DNA of 64,000 nucleotides from Alphaproteobacteria bacterium (GCA_003246625.1 QJZR01000012.1:62001-126000), one strand, 5' to 3'. Counted from the first letter of the stretch, positions 46,637 to 57,366 are shown. The notes: generated from the sequence alone by a model not told the origin. Numbers and translations: made by a program.

Positions 46637-48301
46637 TTATATCCTCACGATTTGCACGTAAGTCACGGGTTTTTTCCCGGTCTGTGCGTGCATCACGCGT
46701 CTGACCGCACGACGTACGGCCTCTTGAAGGGTCTCGTCTTGACGACGGTTCTTGGTGGGCAATTGGGACACCGCATCGACTGCCGCGTCAATCGCCAAAT
46801 CCGCAATGAACCCTTTTTCCGCCTCGTCGAGAAGTCCCGGCGCCGCGATACATGGCGGTTTCGGCAATTCCCCCTTGCCATCGACCACCAGGGTCACGAC
46901 GACGCAGCCGTTATACATGATGCGCCGCCGGTTGCGAAGTATTTCCGAGTCCCGATCAAGAAGCCTGTTTCCGTCGAGGGCCAGACGCCCGCTTGGAACG
47001 GTTCCAATCTTTTCCGGGGTGCCCGGGGCCAACCGCACCACCACCCCGTTGAAGGGGACGATAACCTTCTGAATCCCCACGCTTTGGGCGATTTTTGCGT
47101 GGGCTTCCAGATGCAGACTCTCGCCATGCATGGTGACCAGCATGCGGGGGCGCAACAGACCGTAAAGATGCGTCAGTTCGTCCTGCGCGGGATGGCCGGA
47201 AACATGGATGTCCGGGGCTTCCCGCGCGGTCAGAATCTCGACTCCAAGGTCGGCCAGACGGTTCTGCACGTCGAGGACCGCGCGCTCGTTGCCGGGAATG
47301 ACGCGGGAGGAGAAAATCACCGTGTCCCCCTCGCCCAAGCTGACGTTGGGATGGGTGTTGGCGGAAATCCGCGCCAGGGCGGCGCGCGGTTCCCCTTGCG
47401 AACCGGTGGCGATGAACAGGATGCGATCGTTCGGCAGGTAACCGGCGTCGGTTTCCGAAACCAGGGGTCCGAGATCGAGCGGGCAGCCCGCCGTCTCGCA
47501 GGCCTCCACCACCCGATGCAGCGACCGCCCGAGCAGGCAGACCTCGCGCCCAGCGTCGCGCGCCGCGCGGGCGATGCTTTCCACCCGCGCCGCGTTGCTG
47601 GCGAAACAGCCCACCGCGATGCGCCCGGTCCTGGCCGCGATTTCGCGCGCCAGGGCGGTGCGCACCGTGGCTTCCGACCCGGAATGTCCCGGCACCTGCG
47701 CATTGGTGGAATCGCCGATCACCGCCAGAACCCCGGCATCGCCGAGTTGGCGCAGAACCTCTTCCTGGGCGGGTTCCCCCAGCACCGGATCGGGGTCGAG
47801 CTTCCAGTCGCCGCTGTGCACCAGGGTGCCGTAGGGGGTGGAGATCGCCAACGCGGCGGGTTCGGGGATCGAATGGGTCAGCGCGACGAAGCGCACGTCG
47901 AACGGGCCGCAGGAAACCGCGCCGCCCAACGGCACGATGGTACGCGGCGGATCGATGCCGGTTTCCTTGAGCTTGCCTTCCAGCATCGCCATGGTGAACG
48001 GCGAGGCATAGATCGGGCAATCCAGATACGGCCACAGGTGCGCCACCGCGCCGATGTGGTCCTCGTGCGCATGGGTCAGGATCAGGCCGCAGACCGCGTC
48101 CCGGCGTTCGGCCAGGAAGGACGGGTCGGCCATCAGGTATTCGACGCCGGGCGCGCCGTCGTCGTGGAAAAGGATGCCGCAATCCACCACCAGCCACTGG
48201 CCGTCGCAGCCATAGGCATAAAGATTCATGCCGATTTCGCCGACGCCGCCCAGCGGCACGAAGACCAGACCTTCCTCGGGATCGTGAGTGGCCCAGGTCA
48301 T
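46637..48301 (-). CDS. rnj: ribonuclease J
   Basis: RNase J is a beta-CASP metallo-beta-lactamase RNase with 5'-exonuclease activity, used by alphaproteobacteria in rRNA and mRNA processing. The 554-residue product has motif 2 HAHEDHIG (77-84), GDWKLDPDP (motif 4), GDSTNAQVPGHSGSE, the beta-CASP insert, SGHPAQDELTHLYGLLRP and MHGESLHLEAHAKIA, then a C-terminal domain of ~110 residues. The ATG at 48299-48301 overlaps the coaX stop by four bases. Confidence 0.97.
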   Translation of the reverse strand: MTWATHDPEEGLVFVPLGGVGEIGMNLYAYGCDGQWLVVDCGILFHDDGAPGVEYLMADPSFLAERRDAVCGLILTHAHEDHIGAVAHLWPYLDCPIYASPFTMAMLEGKLKETGIDPPRTIVPLGGAVSCGPFDVRFVALTHSIPEPAALAISTPYGTLVHSGDWKLDPDPVLGEPAQEEVLRQLGDAGVLAVIGDSTNAQVPGHSGSEATVRTALAREIAARTGRIAVGCFASNAARVESIARAARDAGREVCLLGRSLHRVVEACETAGCPLDLGPLVSETDAGYLPNDRILFIATGSQGEPRAALARISANTHPNVSLGEGDTVIFSSRVIPGNERAVLDVQNRLADLGVEILTAREAPDIHVSGHPAQDELTHLYGLLRPRMLVTMHGESLHLEAHAKIAQSVGIQKVIVPFNGVVVRLAPGTPEKIGTVPSGRLALDGNRLLDRDSEILRNRRRIMYNGCVVVTLVVDGKGELPKPPCIAAPGLLDEAEKGFIADLAIDAAVDAVSQLPTKNRRQDETLQEAVRRAVRRVMHAQTGKKPVTYVQIVRI

Positions 48302-49077
48302 GCCCGGCAACCGGCGTTGCGGTGATAGATGTCCTCGAGCCCGCGCAGGGTAAGGTCGGGGTCGAGATGCTGAATGATGTCGGTGTGGCGATGGAACAGG
48401 GGCGCCAGACCGCCGGTGGCGACCACCAGCATCTTCGCGCCGTATTCTTCCTCGATCCGGCGGACGATGCCCTCGATCAGGCCGACGTAGCCCCAGAACA
48501 CCCCCGACTTGATCGCCGTGGTGGTGGAGGTGGCGATGACCTTCGGCGGCGGCTCGATGGCGACGCGCGGCAGCTTGGCCGCCGCCATGTGCAGCGCCTC
48601 CAGCGACAGGTTGATGCCGGGCGCGATGCAGCCCCCGGCGAAGTCGCCGTCGCCGGTCACCACGTCGAAGGTGGTGGCGGTGCCGAAATCGAGAACGATC
48701 AGCGGGCCGCCATAGGTCTTGAACGCCGCCACCGCGTTGGCGACGCGGTCGGCCCCCGCCTCCTCCGGCGTGTCGAGCAGAAGCTTGAGGCCGGAATCGA
48801 CGCCGGGATCGCCCAGCACCATCGGCTCCACCTTGAAATAGCGGATGCACAGGCTTTTCAGGGTATAGACGATGGCGGGTACCACCGAGGCGATGATCGC
48901 CCCCGCGATTTCCTCGCGCTTGATGCCTTCCAGCGCCATCAGCTGCGACAGCCAGATGCCGAATTCGTCGGCGGTCTTGCGGGTGTCGTTGGCGGCGCGC
49001 CAACTGGCCCGCAGCTTGCCCTTTTCGAACACCGCGAAGACGATGTTGGTGTTGCCGGAATCGATCGTCAGGATCAT
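48298..49077 (-). CDS. coaX: type III pantothenate kinase
   Basis: CoaX phosphorylates pantothenate, the first step of CoA synthesis. The 259-residue ASKHA-fold product starts MILTIDSGNTNIVFAVFEKG, with GADRVANAVAAFKTYGGP and LDFGTATTFDVVTGDG, the type III motifs. It later has CIAPGINLSLEALHMAAAKLP and GGLAPLFHRHTD. GGGAG lies nine bases before the ATG at 49075-49077. It sits 23 bases after birA and is coupled to rnj. Confidence 0.96.
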   Translation of the reverse strand: MILTIDSGNTNIVFAVFEKGKLRASWRAANDTRKTADEFGIWLSQLMALEGIKREEIAGAIIASVVPAIVYTLKSLCIRYFKVEPMVLGDPGVDSGLKLLLDTPEEAGADRVANAVAAFKTYGGPLIVLDFGTATTFDVVTGDGDFAGGCIAPGINLSLEALHMAAAKLPRVAIEPPPKVIATSTTTAIKSGVFWGYVGLIEGIVRRIEEEYGAKMLVVATGGLAPLFHRHTDIIQHLDPDLTLRGLEDIYHRNAGCRA

Positions 49078-49100
49078 CGCTGTCGCTCCCGCCCTGGCCA

Positions 49101-49865
49101 TCAGCCGAAGAACACGTCCCCGGCGCGGATCAGCCGTTTGCCTTCCGGCAGCCCGGATAGCACCAGAGCCCCGTCCTCGTCCAGACTTTCGAAGACGCCT
49201 TGCACGGTTTCGCCGGGCAGACGCACCGTGATTTTCTCTCCCAGCCCGCGCGCGCGGGACAACCAGGCGGCGCGCAACGGCGGAAAACCCTCGCGCCTCC
49301 AGACCGTCAACCAAGCGGAAAACCGCGCCAGGAACGCGGACAGCACCGCCTCGCGCGACAGGTCCGCCCCTTCCCGCGACAGGGACGACGCCGGATAGAG
49401 CGCCCCCTCCCCCGGCCGCCAGACCAGGTTGACGCCGATGCCGACGACCAACGCCCCGGCGATGCCGCCGCTTTTGATACAGCAGGCTTCCAGCAGGATG
49501 CCGCACAGCTTGCCGTGCGTCCCCAACAGGTCGTTCGGCCACTTGCAGCGGATCGGCAGGCCGGGGGCCAGCGCTTCCACCGCCTCGGCCAGGGCCACCG
49601 CGCTCATGAAGCTGATCTGTCCGGCGGCGGAAAGGCTGCAATCCGGCCGCACCAGAACCGAGAACAACAGGTTGCCCGCGCCGCTTTCCCACACCCGGTC
49701 GGAACGGCCGCGCCCCCCGGTCTGGACGTCGGCCCAGACCACCGCGCCTTCCGGCGCGCCCGACAACGCCAGCGCGCGGGCTTGCGCGTTGGTGCTGTCG
49801 GTGACGTCCAGATGCAGCAGGGTCCAACCGGCGGGCAGGTCCACCGGCGCGGTCGGCGCGTTCAC
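49101..49865 (-). CDS. birA: biotin-[acetyl-CoA carboxylase] ligase (monofunctional BirA)
   Basis: BirA attaches biotin to carboxylase carrier proteins. The 254-residue product has the biotin/ATP motif GGRGRSDRVWESGAGNLLFS and KWPNDLLGTHGKLCGILLE, with a C-terminal SH3-like domain. It lacks the N-terminal DNA-binding domain of E. coli BirA, so it is not a repressor. It starts with a GTG (49863-49865), one base after the nuoN stop, with the GGGGG of the nuoN end as ribosome site. Confidence 0.96.
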   Translation of the reverse strand: MNAPTAPVDLPAGWTLLHLDVTDSTNAQARALALSGAPEGAVVWADVQTGGRGRSDRVWESGAGNLLFSVLVRPDCSLSAAGQISFMSAVALAEAVEALAPGLPIRCKWPNDLLGTHGKLCGILLEACCIKSGGIAGALVVGIGVNLVWRPGEGALYPASSLSREGADLSREAVLSAFLARFSAWLTVWRREGFPPLRAAWLSRARGLGEKITVRLPGETVQGVFESLDEDGALVLSGLPEGKRLIRAGDVFFG

Positions 49866-49866
49866 C

Positions 49867-51312
49867 TCAGCCCCCGAACAAGGCCTGCGCCGCGCGGGAG
49901 GCCCCCATCACCATCTGCGGCAACGGGAAGACGAAGAAGATCGCGACGAAAATGCTGCTCACGCCCAGAACCAGACGCGCCTGCGGCGCGATCGGCTCGA
50001 ACTGTTCGGCGGGATCGTCGAAATAGATGATCTTGACAATGCGCAGGTAATAGAAGGCCGCCACCACGCTGGTCAGCACGCCGATCACCGCCAACGGAAT
50101 CAACCCGGCGTCCACCGCCGCCTTGAACACGAAGAACTTGCCGAAGAACCCGGCGAACGGCGGCACGCCCGCCATCGAGAACATCATCACCGCCAAGGCG
50201 GACGCCATCACCGGCCGGTTCTTCGACAGGCCGGAAAGGTCGTTCAGGCCCTCCACCGGGCGGCCGTTGGCGCGCATCGACAGGATCACCGCGAAGGTGC
50301 CGACGTTCATGAACAGATAGATGCCGATATAGACCAGCACCGCGCCGACGCCTTCGGTATTGCCGACCGCCAGGCCGACCAGGGCATAGCCGACGTGGCC
50401 GATCGAGCTGTAAGCCATCAGGCGCTTGATGTTGGTCTGGGCGATCGCGGCGAAGCCGCCGATCAGCATCGAGAGCACCGACAGGGCGACGATCACCTGC
50501 TGCCACTGCGCCAGAAGGTCGCCGAAGGGCGCCACCATCACTCGCAGGAACAGGGCCACCGCCGCCGCCTTGGGCGCCACCGAGAAGAAGGCGGTGACCG
50601 GGGTCGGCGCGCCTTCGTAGACGTCGGGCGTCCACATGTGGAACGGCGCGGCGGAGACCTTGAAGGCCAGGGCGCAGATGATGAACACCAAGCCGACCAC
50701 CACCCCGGCGGGAACCGGCTGATCCAGTTCGAAGCCCTGCGCCAGGGATTCGAAATTGGTGGTGCCGGTGAAGCCGTAGACCAGCGACACGCCATAGAGC
50801 ATCAGGCCCGAGGCCAGCGCCCCCAGCACGAAGTACTTCAGCCCCGCCTCGGTCGAACGCACGGTGTCGCGCTGGTAGGCGGCGATCAGGTAAAGAGCCA
50901 GGCTTTGCGTCTCCAGCCCCATGTAGAGGGACAGGAAGTCGTTGGCGCTGATCATCACGCACATGCCGAGCACGGCGAACAGCACCAGCACCGGATACTC
51001 GAAGCGGGCGGCGTTCTCCTGCTCCATCCACTTCAGCGCCATGAACAGGGTCGCCGCCGAGGCACCCAGCACCATCAGCTTGGCGAACACCGCGAAGGCG
51101 TCGGTGACGTACAGGCCGTTCATCGTCACCTGGCGGGCGTCGCCGAAGATCACCACCAGCACCGCCGCGGCGGCGAAGGCCAGGATCGCCAGATGGCCGA
51201 TCAGACGCGTCGCGTCGGTGGAACGGAACACCCCCAGCAGCAAAAGCGCCATCCCCGCCAAGGCGAGAACGATTTCGGGGAGGAGCGGGATCAGGTTCGG
51301 AAGTTCGGTCAT
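49867..51312 (-). CDS. nuoN: NADH-quinone oxidoreductase subunit N
   Basis: NuoN is one of three antiporter-like membrane subunits that pump protons in complex I. The 481-residue protein has about 14 membrane segments. The discontinuous-helix and charged-residue signatures are present: [13 protein letters not shown]-type [37 protein letters not shown] and the [17 protein letters not shown] region, with the conserved lysines. GAGGAGAGGA lies before the ATG. It is the last nuo gene. Confidence 0.98.
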   Translation of the reverse strand: MTELPNLIPLLPEIVLALAGMALLLLGVFRSTDATRLIGHLAILAFAAAAVLVVIFGDARQVTMNGLYVTDAFAVFAKLMVLGASAATLFMALKWMEQENAARFEYPVLVLFAVLGMCVMISANDFLSLYMGLETQSLALYLIAAYQRDTVRSTEAGLKYFVLGALASGLMLYGVSLVYGFTGTTNFESLAQGFELDQPVPAGVVVGLVFIICALAFKVSAAPFHMWTPDVYEGAPTPVTAFFSVAPKAAAVALFLRVMVAPFGDLLAQWQQVIVALSVLSMLIGGFAAIAQTNIKRLMAYSSIGHVGYALVGLAVGNTEGVGAVLVYIGIYLFMNVGTFAVILSMRANGRPVEGLNDLSGLSKNRPVMASALAVMMFSMAGVPPFAGFFGKFFVFKAAVDAGLIPLAVIGVLTSVVAAFYYLRIVKIIYFDDPAEQFEPIAPQARLVLGVSSIFVAIFFVFPLPQMVMGASRAAQALFGG

Positions 51313-51328
51313 CGTCCTCTCCTCGCCC

Positions 51329-52852
51329 TCAGTTCAAGGCCAACGCCGCCGGAACCGATGCTTCGGCGGCGGCGCGGGCGGTCTCGAAATTGGCGATCAG
51401 GTTGTCGACGGAGGCCGACATCATGTCCAGGAACGGCATCGGATAAAGCCCCATCCACAGAACCAGCACCACCAGCGGCGCGAACATCAGAACCTCGCGC
51501 CCGGACATGTCGGGAAGGTCCTTGAGGTCCTCCTTCTCCAACTTGCCGAAGACGACGCGCCGGTACAGGAACAGCATGTAGCACGCCCCCAGCACCAGAC
51601 CGGTGGACATCAGGGCGGCGACCAGGGTGTTCACCTGGAAGGTCCCCAGGACCACCAGAAGCTCGCCGACGAAGCCGCTGGTTCCGGGCAATCCGACCGA
51701 CGCCATCATGAACAGCATGAACACCGTCGCGTACTTCGGCATGCAGTGCATCAGGCCGCCGTAACGGGCGATCTCGCGGGTGTGCAGGCGGTCGTAGATG
51801 ACGCCGACGCACAGGAACAGGGCACCCGCCACCACGCCGTGCGACAGCATCTGGAACAGCGCGCCGGTCACCCCCTGGGTGGTCATGGTGAAGATGCCGA
51901 TGGTGACGAAGCCCATGTGCGCCACCGAGGAATAGGCGATCAGCTTCTTCATGTCCTCCTGCACCAGGGCGACCAGCGAGGTATAGATCACCGCGATCAC
52001 CGACAGGGCATAGACCATCGGCGTGAAGTCGGCGGTAGCCTGCGGCAGCATCGGCACCGAGAAGCGCAGGAAGCCATAGGCCCCCATCTTCAGCAACACC
52101 CCGGCCAGGATCACCGAAGCGGCGGTCGGCGCCTCGACATGGGCGTCGGGTAGCCAGGTATGCACCGGCCACATCGGCACCTTCACCGCGAACGAGGCGA
52201 ACATCGCCAGGAACAGCCAGGTTTGCAGCCCGGGGGCGAAGGAATACTTCAGCAGCTCGGGAATGTCGGTGGTTCCGGCGTTCATGAACATGGTCAGCAG
52301 GGCGACCAGCATCAGCACCGAACCCGCCAGGGTGTAGAGGAAGAACTTGAACGCCGCATAGATGCGCCGCGCCCCGCCCCAGACGCCGATCAGGATGAAC
52401 ATCGGCACCAGGACGCCCTCGAAGAAGATGTAGAACAGCATGAAGTCGAGCGAGCAGAACATGCCGACCATCATGGTTTCGAGGATCAGGAAGGCGATCA
52501 TGTACTCCTTGACCCGATTGTGGATCGCCTCCCAGCTCGCCAGGACGCAGATCGGGGTCAGGAAGGTGGACAGCAGCACGAACAGCACGGAAATCCCGTC
52601 CACCCCCATGTGGTAGGAAATCCCGGTTCCCGGCAGCCAGTCGGTCTTTTCCACGAACTGGAAATCGGCGGTGCCGGAGGCGAAGCCGAACCACAGGAAC
52701 AGCGACATCACGAAGGTCGCCGACGAGGTCAGCAGCGCGACGTTACGGGAATTCCGCTCCACCACGCCGGGCTCGCCGCGGATCATCAGGATGAAGGCCA
52801 CCCCTACCAGCGGCAGGAAGGTGACGATGCTCAACAAGGGCCAATCGCTCAT
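51329..52852 (-). CDS. nuoM: NADH-quinone oxidoreductase subunit M
   Basis: NuoM is the second antiporter-like subunit. The 507-residue protein has about 14 membrane segments, [20 protein letters not shown], the conserved glutamate region [22 protein letters not shown] (cut at 22 in the family; here the key residue is the Glu of FFEGVLVPM), [22 protein letters not shown] and [13 protein letters not shown]. It starts 4 bases after nuoL and precedes nuoN by 16 bases. Confidence 0.98.
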   Translation of the reverse strand: MSDWPLLSIVTFLPLVGVAFILMIRGEPGVVERNSRNVALLTSSATFVMSLFLWFGFASGTADFQFVEKTDWLPGTGISYHMGVDGISVLFVLLSTFLTPICVLASWEAIHNRVKEYMIAFLILETMMVGMFCSLDFMLFYIFFEGVLVPMFILIGVWGGARRIYAAFKFFLYTLAGSVLMLVALLTMFMNAGTTDIPELLKYSFAPGLQTWLFLAMFASFAVKVPMWPVHTWLPDAHVEAPTAASVILAGVLLKMGAYGFLRFSVPMLPQATADFTPMVYALSVIAVIYTSLVALVQEDMKKLIAYSSVAHMGFVTIGIFTMTTQGVTGALFQMLSHGVVAGALFLCVGVIYDRLHTREIARYGGLMHCMPKYATVFMLFMMASVGLPGTSGFVGELLVVLGTFQVNTLVAALMSTGLVLGACYMLFLYRRVVFGKLEKEDLKDLPDMSGREVLMFAPLVVLVLWMGLYPMPFLDMMSASVDNLIANFETARAAAEASVPAALALN

Positions 52853-52856
52853 CGCC

Positions 52857-54785
52857 TCACCCTTCCATTCCGACGACGTAGAACGTCACGAACACCGCAA
52901 GGCCGATGATCATGGCAAACGCATAGTGATAGACGTAGCCGCTTTGCAGGCGGGCGATACGCCGCGCCGCCAGATAGGCCAGGGACGACACCCCGTCCGG
53001 CCCCAGGCGGTCGATGATGCCGACGTCGCCGACCTTCCACAGGATGCGCCCGACGGCGAAGGCCGGCCGCACGAACACGCGGTCGTAGGCCTCGTCGAAG
53101 TACCATTTGTTGAGCAAAAGCGCGTGCAGGCGCGGCATCGCCGCGGCCAGGCGTCCGGGCACTTCCGGCTGCGCCATGTAAAGGACGAAGGCGACGGCGA
53201 TGCCGAACAGCGCCAAGCCCACCGGCAGGATATTGATGAAGCCGTCGACGTGATGCGCCGCCGCGATGGGGTCGTCGCCGACCACCGCGATCGCCTGTTT
53301 CCAGAACGCGGCACGTCCCTCGCCGACGAAGGATTCGTATCCGGCCATGCCCGCGAACACCGCGCCCACCGCCAGAACCAGCAGCGGGATCAGCATCACC
53401 AGCGGCGATTCGTGGACGTGCGCCATGGTCTTCTCGTCGGCGCGCGGCGCGCCGTGGAAGGTCAGGAACAAAAGCCGCCACGAGTAAAAGGCGGTCAGCA
53501 CCGCGGCGATGGCGCCCATCCAGAAGGCGTATTGGCCGATCGCCGAATGCGCGCCCCAGGCGGCTTCCAGGATCAGGTCCTTGGAATAATACCCGGCGAA
53601 CACCGGAAGCCCGGCCAGGGAGAGCGAGCCGATCCACATCACCGCGTAGGTGACCTTGATGTTTTTCCAGATGCCGCCCATGCGCCGCATGTCCTGTTCG
53701 TCGGACATCGCGTGGATCACCGACCCGGCGCCCAGGAACAGCATCGCCTTGAAGAAGGCGTGGGTCATCAGATGGAAAATCGCGGCCTGATAGGCCCCCA
53801 CCCCCAGGGCGAAGAACATGTAGCCCAACTGCGAACAGGTGGAGTACGCGATCACCCGCTTGATATCGTTCTGCACGCAGCCGACGGTGGCGGCGAAAAG
53901 CGCGGTGGTCGCGCCGACGAAGGCGACCACCGACAGCGCGGTCTGGCTCAGTTCGAACAGCGGCGACATCCGCGCCACCATGAACACCCCGGCGGTGACC
54001 ATGGTCGCGGCGTGGATCAGGGCGGAAACCGGGGTCGGCCCCTCCATCGCGTCGGGCAGCCAGACGTGCAGGCCGATCTGCGCCGACTTGCCCATCGCGC
54101 CGACGAACAACAGCAGGCACAGGGTGGTCAGCAGCGGCAGTTCCAGGCCGAACAGGCGGAGGCTCTGGTCCGCCATCCGCGGCGCGGCGGCGAAAATGGT
54201 GTCGAGGTGCGCGGAATCGAAGGTCAGGAAGATCCCGGCGATCCCCAGCAGGAAGCCGAAGTCGCCGACGCGGTTGACGACGAAGGCCTTGATCGCGGCG
54301 GCGCTGGCCGAGGGCCGGTCGCTCCAGAAACCGATCAGCAGATACGAGGACAGGCCCACGCCTTCCCAGCCGAAGAACATCTGCACCAGGTTGTCGGCGG
54401 TGACCAGCATCAGCATGAAGAAGGTGAACAGCGACAGATACGCCATGAAGCGCGGCACGCTGGGATCATGATGCATGTAGCCGATGGAATAGACGTGCAC
54501 CACGGCGGAGATCACGGTGACGGTGAACAGCATCACCGCGGTCAGGGTATCGACCTTGAGCGCCCAGCAGACGTTGAAGGTGCCCACCTGAATCCAGTCG
54601 AGCAGGGTCACGGTGAAGGGGCCGGAGCCGAAGCCGACCTTGTAGAGCAGCAGCGTGCTCATCACCGCCGAGGCGATCAACAGCCCGCAGGTCAGCACCT
54701 GCGAGCCGATGCGGCCGAGGAAACGCCCGAACAATCCGGCGAGCAGTGCGCCGAGAAGCGGAAGGAAGACGATCAGAACGGTCAT
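52857..54785 (-). CDS. nuoL: NADH-quinone oxidoreductase subunit L
   Basis: NuoL is the distal antiporter-like subunit with the long lateral helix. The 642-residue protein has the N-terminal antiporter fold (LKVDTLTAVMLFTVTVISAVV with HVYSIGYM, GWEGVGLSSYLLIGFW, GKSAQIGLHVWLPDAMEGPTP, RVIAYSTCSQLGYMFFALG). It has a C-terminal extension with the amphipathic lateral helix and a final membrane anchor (~600-640). It follows nuoK by 10 bases. Confidence 0.98.
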   Translation of the reverse strand: MTVLIVFLPLLGALLAGLFGRFLGRIGSQVLTCGLLIASAVMSTLLLYKVGFGSGPFTVTLLDWIQVGTFNVCWALKVDTLTAVMLFTVTVISAVVHVYSIGYMHHDPSVPRFMAYLSLFTFFMLMLVTADNLVQMFFGWEGVGLSSYLLIGFWSDRPSASAAAIKAFVVNRVGDFGFLLGIAGIFLTFDSAHLDTIFAAAPRMADQSLRLFGLELPLLTTLCLLLFVGAMGKSAQIGLHVWLPDAMEGPTPVSALIHAATMVTAGVFMVARMSPLFELSQTALSVVAFVGATTALFAATVGCVQNDIKRVIAYSTCSQLGYMFFALGVGAYQAAIFHLMTHAFFKAMLFLGAGSVIHAMSDEQDMRRMGGIWKNIKVTYAVMWIGSLSLAGLPVFAGYYSKDLILEAAWGAHSAIGQYAFWMGAIAAVLTAFYSWRLLFLTFHGAPRADEKTMAHVHESPLVMLIPLLVLAVGAVFAGMAGYESFVGEGRAAFWKQAIAVVGDDPIAAAHHVDGFINILPVGLALFGIAVAFVLYMAQPEVPGRLAAAMPRLHALLLNKWYFDEAYDRVFVRPAFAVGRILWKVGDVGIIDRLGPDGVSSLAYLAARRIARLQSGYVYHYAFAMIIGLAVFVTFYVVGMEG

Positions 54786-54795
54786 GATCTGCCTC

Positions 54796-55104
54796 TCAGC
54801 CTTTCATCGCGTTGATGTCTTCGACTTCGATCGAGCCGCGGTTGCGGAAGAAGACAACCAGGATGGCCAGGCCGATCGCCGCCTCCGCCGCCGCCACGGT
54901 CAGCACGAACATGACGAAGATCTGTCCCACCAGATCGTGCAGGAAGGACGAGAAGGCGACGAAGTTGATGTTCACCGCCAGCAGCATCAGTTCGATCGAC
55001 ATCAGGATGACGATGACGTTCTTGCGGTTGAGGAAAATCCCGAAGACGCCCAGCGTGAACAGGATCGCGGCGACGGTCAGGTAGTGCGTCAATCCGATGG
55101 TCAT
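54796..55104 (-). CDS. nuoK: NADH-quinone oxidoreductase subunit K
   Basis: NuoK is a small three-helix membrane subunit of the proton channel. The 102-residue product has the two buried glutamates: one in [16 protein letters not shown] and one in [14 protein letters not shown]. The start is the ATG at 55102-55104, 5 bases after the nuoJ stop. Confidence 0.97.
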   Translation of the reverse strand: MTIGLTHYLTVAAILFTLGVFGIFLNRKNVIVILMSIELMLLAVNINFVAFSSFLHDLVGQIFVMFVLTVAAAEAAIGLAILVVFFRNRGSIEVEDINAMKG

Positions 55105-55109
55105 GGCGT

Positions 55110-55718
55110 TCAGACCCCCTTCCCGATCGCGACTTTCTTGACTTCGATGCAGTCTTCGAGCGGACGGGCGGCCTGCGCCAGCGGGTCCTGACGCTTCACC
55201 CCGGAGCGCGCCCGCAGGGTCAGCATGATCGAACCGATCATTCCCACCAGCAACACCACCCCGGCCAGTTGGAACAGGTAGATGTAGTCGGTGTAAAGCA
55301 CCGCGCCGATCGCCTCGGTGTTCGACAGCTCGGCCAGATCCGGCGCGGGCGCGGCACGCACCGCGTCGATGTCGGGCGCCAGGACCCAACCGGCGAAGAC
55401 CAGGGTCAGTTCGCTCAGCAGCACCAGGGCGACGGCCGATCCCAGCGGCAGGATCTTAAGGAAGCCCTCGCGCAGGGTCACCGCGTGGATGTCCAGCATC
55501 ATCACCACGAAGAGGAACAGCACCGCCACCGCGCCGACGTAGACGATGACCATGATCATCGCCACGAATTCCGCCCCCAGCAGCACGAACAGCCCGGCGA
55601 CGTTGAAGAAGGTGAGGATCAGGAACAGCACCGAATGGACCGGGTTTCTGGCGGTCACCACCATCGCCCCGGAGGCGACGGAGAGCGCCGCGAACAGATA
55701 GAACACGAAGGCGGTCAT
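55110..55718 (-). CDS. nuoJ: NADH-quinone oxidoreductase subunit J
   Basis: NuoJ is a five-helix membrane subunit next to NuoK. The 202-residue product has the conserved third helix with the pi-bulge, [20 protein letters not shown], and [18 protein letters not shown]. The C-terminus is a charged tail of ~35 residues. The start ATG is at 55716-55718; its ribosome site GGGGAGG lies inside the end of the micro-ORF just upstream. Confidence 0.96.
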   Translation of the reverse strand: MTAFVFYLFAALSVASGAMVVTARNPVHSVLFLILTFFNVAGLFVLLGAEFVAMIMVIVYVGAVAVLFLFVVMMLDIHAVTLREGFLKILPLGSAVALVLLSELTLVFAGWVLAPDIDAVRAAPAPDLAELSNTEAIGAVLYTDYIYLFQLAGVVLLVGMIGSIMLTLRARSGVKRQDPLAQAARPLEDCIEVKKVAIGKGV

Positions 55719-55722
55719 CTGC

Positions 55723-55782
55723 CTAAACCTCCCCTGACCGGGCGGCATGAAGGTCCGCGTGGTTTGCGTCTGTCTTGATCAT
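55723..55782 (-). CDS. possible micro-ORF of 19 codons upstream of nuoJ
   Basis: The ATG at 55780-55782 overlaps the stop of the preceding micro-ORF (ATGA). The frame (starts MIKTDANH) closes with TAG four bases before the nuoJ ATG, and its last codons contain the nuoJ ribosome-binding site. It may be a coupling device or the decayed remnant of a gene; no function can be proposed. Confidence 0.25.
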   Translation of the reverse strand: MIKTDANHADLHAARSGEV

Positions 55783-55850
55783 GCCGTCATCCATTCCGTA
55801 AAATCTTCTTGTTTGCCAAATCGCTGAAAGACGAAGTTAAATTCGCGCAT
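55779..55850 (-). CDS. possible micro-ORF of 23 codons overlapping the nuoI stop
   Basis: The ATG at 55848-55850 shares its A with the nuoI TGA (TGATG), the same coupling arrangement as dxr-rseP and nuoE-nuoF. The frame begins [11 protein letters not shown] and uses many AT-rich codons (TTT, AAA, GAT), unlike the nuo genes. No usable ribosome site is seen apart from the coupling. Confidence 0.3.
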   Translation of the reverse strand: MREFNFVFQRFGKQEDFTEWMTA

Positions 55851-56338
55851 CAGCGGTATGGCGCTTCCTTTTCCAACCGCATGGCGATTTCGGTTTCCCA
55901 GCGCTCGCCGTTGTCGAGAAGTTTCTGCTTGTTGTAGATCAGCTCGGCCCGGCGCTCAGTGGCGTATTCGAAGTTCGGTCCCTCGACGATCGCGTCCACC
56001 GGGCAGGCTTCCTGGCAGAGGCCGCAATAGATGCACTTGTTCATGTCGAGGTCGTAGCGGGTGGTGCGGCGGCTGCCGTCGTCGCGCGGTTCGGCCTCGA
56101 TGGTGATCGCCTGGGCGGGACAGATCGCCTCGCACAGCTTGCAGGCGATGCAGCGTTCCTCGCCGTTGGCATAGCGGCGCAACGCGTGCTCGCCGCGGAA
56201 ACGCGTCGAGAGAGGCCCCTTCTCGTAGGGATAGTTCAGCGTCACCTTCGGCCTGAACATGTATTTCAAGGTGAGCGCGAAGCCGGACAAAAGTTCCAGA
56301 AGCAGGAACCCGCGCAGGCTGCGAGAAATCGACGACAT
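55850..56338 (-). CDS. nuoI: NADH-quinone oxidoreductase subunit I (two 4Fe-4S clusters)
   Basis: NuoI carries clusters N6a and N6b, which pass electrons from NuoG towards NuoB. The 162-residue product has two ferredoxin motifs: [12 protein letters not shown] (Cys63, 66, 69, 73) and [12 protein letters not shown] (Cys102, 105, 108, 112). An amphipathic N-terminal helix docks on the membrane arm. The ATG at 56336-56338 has GGAGG ten bases upstream. Confidence 0.98.
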   Translation of the reverse strand: MSSISRSLRGFLLLELLSGFALTLKYMFRPKVTLNYPYEKGPLSTRFRGEHALRRYANGEERCIACKLCEAICPAQAITIEAEPRDDGSRRTTRYDLDMNKCIYCGLCQEACPVDAIVEGPNFEYATERRAELIYNKQKLLDNGERWETEIAMRLEKEAPYR

Positions 56339-56355
56339 GGGTTTCGCTCCTCCGC

Positions 56356-57366
56356 TCACTTCGGCAGCCAGCCGAACAGGTGCAAGGCGACCGCGGTCAC
56401 CACCACCCAGCCCAGCGACAACGGCAGAAAGATCTTCCAGCCCAGGCGCATCAACTGGTCGTAGCGATACCTGGGCAAGGTGGCGCGCGCCCACAGATAG
56501 AAGAACAAGACCGCCGCGACCTTGAGGGCGAACCAGACGATCCCGGGCACCCAGGTGAACGGCGCCACCGCGACCGGGGGCAGCCATCCGCCGAGGAACA
56601 GGATGGTGCACAGGCTGCTCATCAGGATCATGTTGGCGTATTCGCCCAGGAAGAACATGGCGAAGGTCATCGCCGAGTATTCGGTGTTGTAGCCGCCGAC
56701 CAGTTCGGATTCCGCCTCAGGCAGGTCGAACGGGGTGCGGTTGGTTTCCGCCAAGGCGGAAATCAGGAACAGCACGAACATCGGGAAGTGCGGGATGAAG
56801 TACCACAGCCCGCTTTGCGCCCGCACGATGTTGGAAAGGTTGAGCGAACCCGCGCTCATCAGCACGCTGATGATGACGAAGCCGATCGACACCTCGTAGG
56901 AGACCATCTGCGCCGCCGAACGCAGCGCGCCGAGGAAGGAATACTTCGAGTTCGACGCCCAGCCGGCCATGATGATGCCGTAGATGCCGAGAGAGGACAC
57001 CGCGAACAGATAGAGGATGCCGACGTTGATGTCGGCGATTACCCAGCCGTCGGCCACCGGAATCACCGCCCAGCCGACCAGGGCCAGGACGAAGGTGACC
57101 ACCGGCGCCAGCAGGAAGACCAGGGGATTGGCCCCGGTCGGCACCACGGTTTCCTTGATGAACAGCTTCAGGCCGTCGGCCATCGGTTGCAGCAGGCCGA
57201 AGGGACCGACGACGTTGGGGCCCTTGCGCAGATGCATCGCCGCGATCACCTTGCGCTCGGCATAGGTGAGGTAGGCGACCGCCATCAGCAGCGGCAGGAC
57301 GAAGGCCATGATCTTGATCAGGATCAGGATCAGCGGCCAAAGGAAGTTGGTCCAAAGATCAGCCAT
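56356..57366 (-). CDS. nuoH: NADH-quinone oxidoreductase subunit H
   Basis: NuoH forms much of the quinone entry site. The 336-residue protein has eight membrane segments and the conserved loops [22 protein letters not shown] (cut at AERK...GPN.VGP), [40 protein letters not shown] and [18 protein letters not shown]. It overlaps the 3' end of nuoG by 8 bases. Confidence 0.98.
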   Translation of the reverse strand: MADLWTNFLWPLILILIKIMAFVLPLLMAVAYLTYAERKVIAAMHLRKGPNVVGPFGLLQPMADGLKLFIKETVVPTGANPLVFLLAPVVTFVLALVGWAVIPVADGWVIADINVGILYLFAVSSLGIYGIIMAGWASNSKYSFLGALRSAAQMVSYEVSIGFVIISVLMSAGSLNLSNIVRAQSGLWYFIPHFPMFVLFLISALAETNRTPFDLPEAESELVGGYNTEYSAMTFAMFFLGEYANMILMSSLCTILFLGGWLPPVAVAPFTWVPGIVWFALKVAAVLFFYLWARATLPRYRYDQLMRLGWKIFLPLSLGWVVVTAVALHLFGWLPK

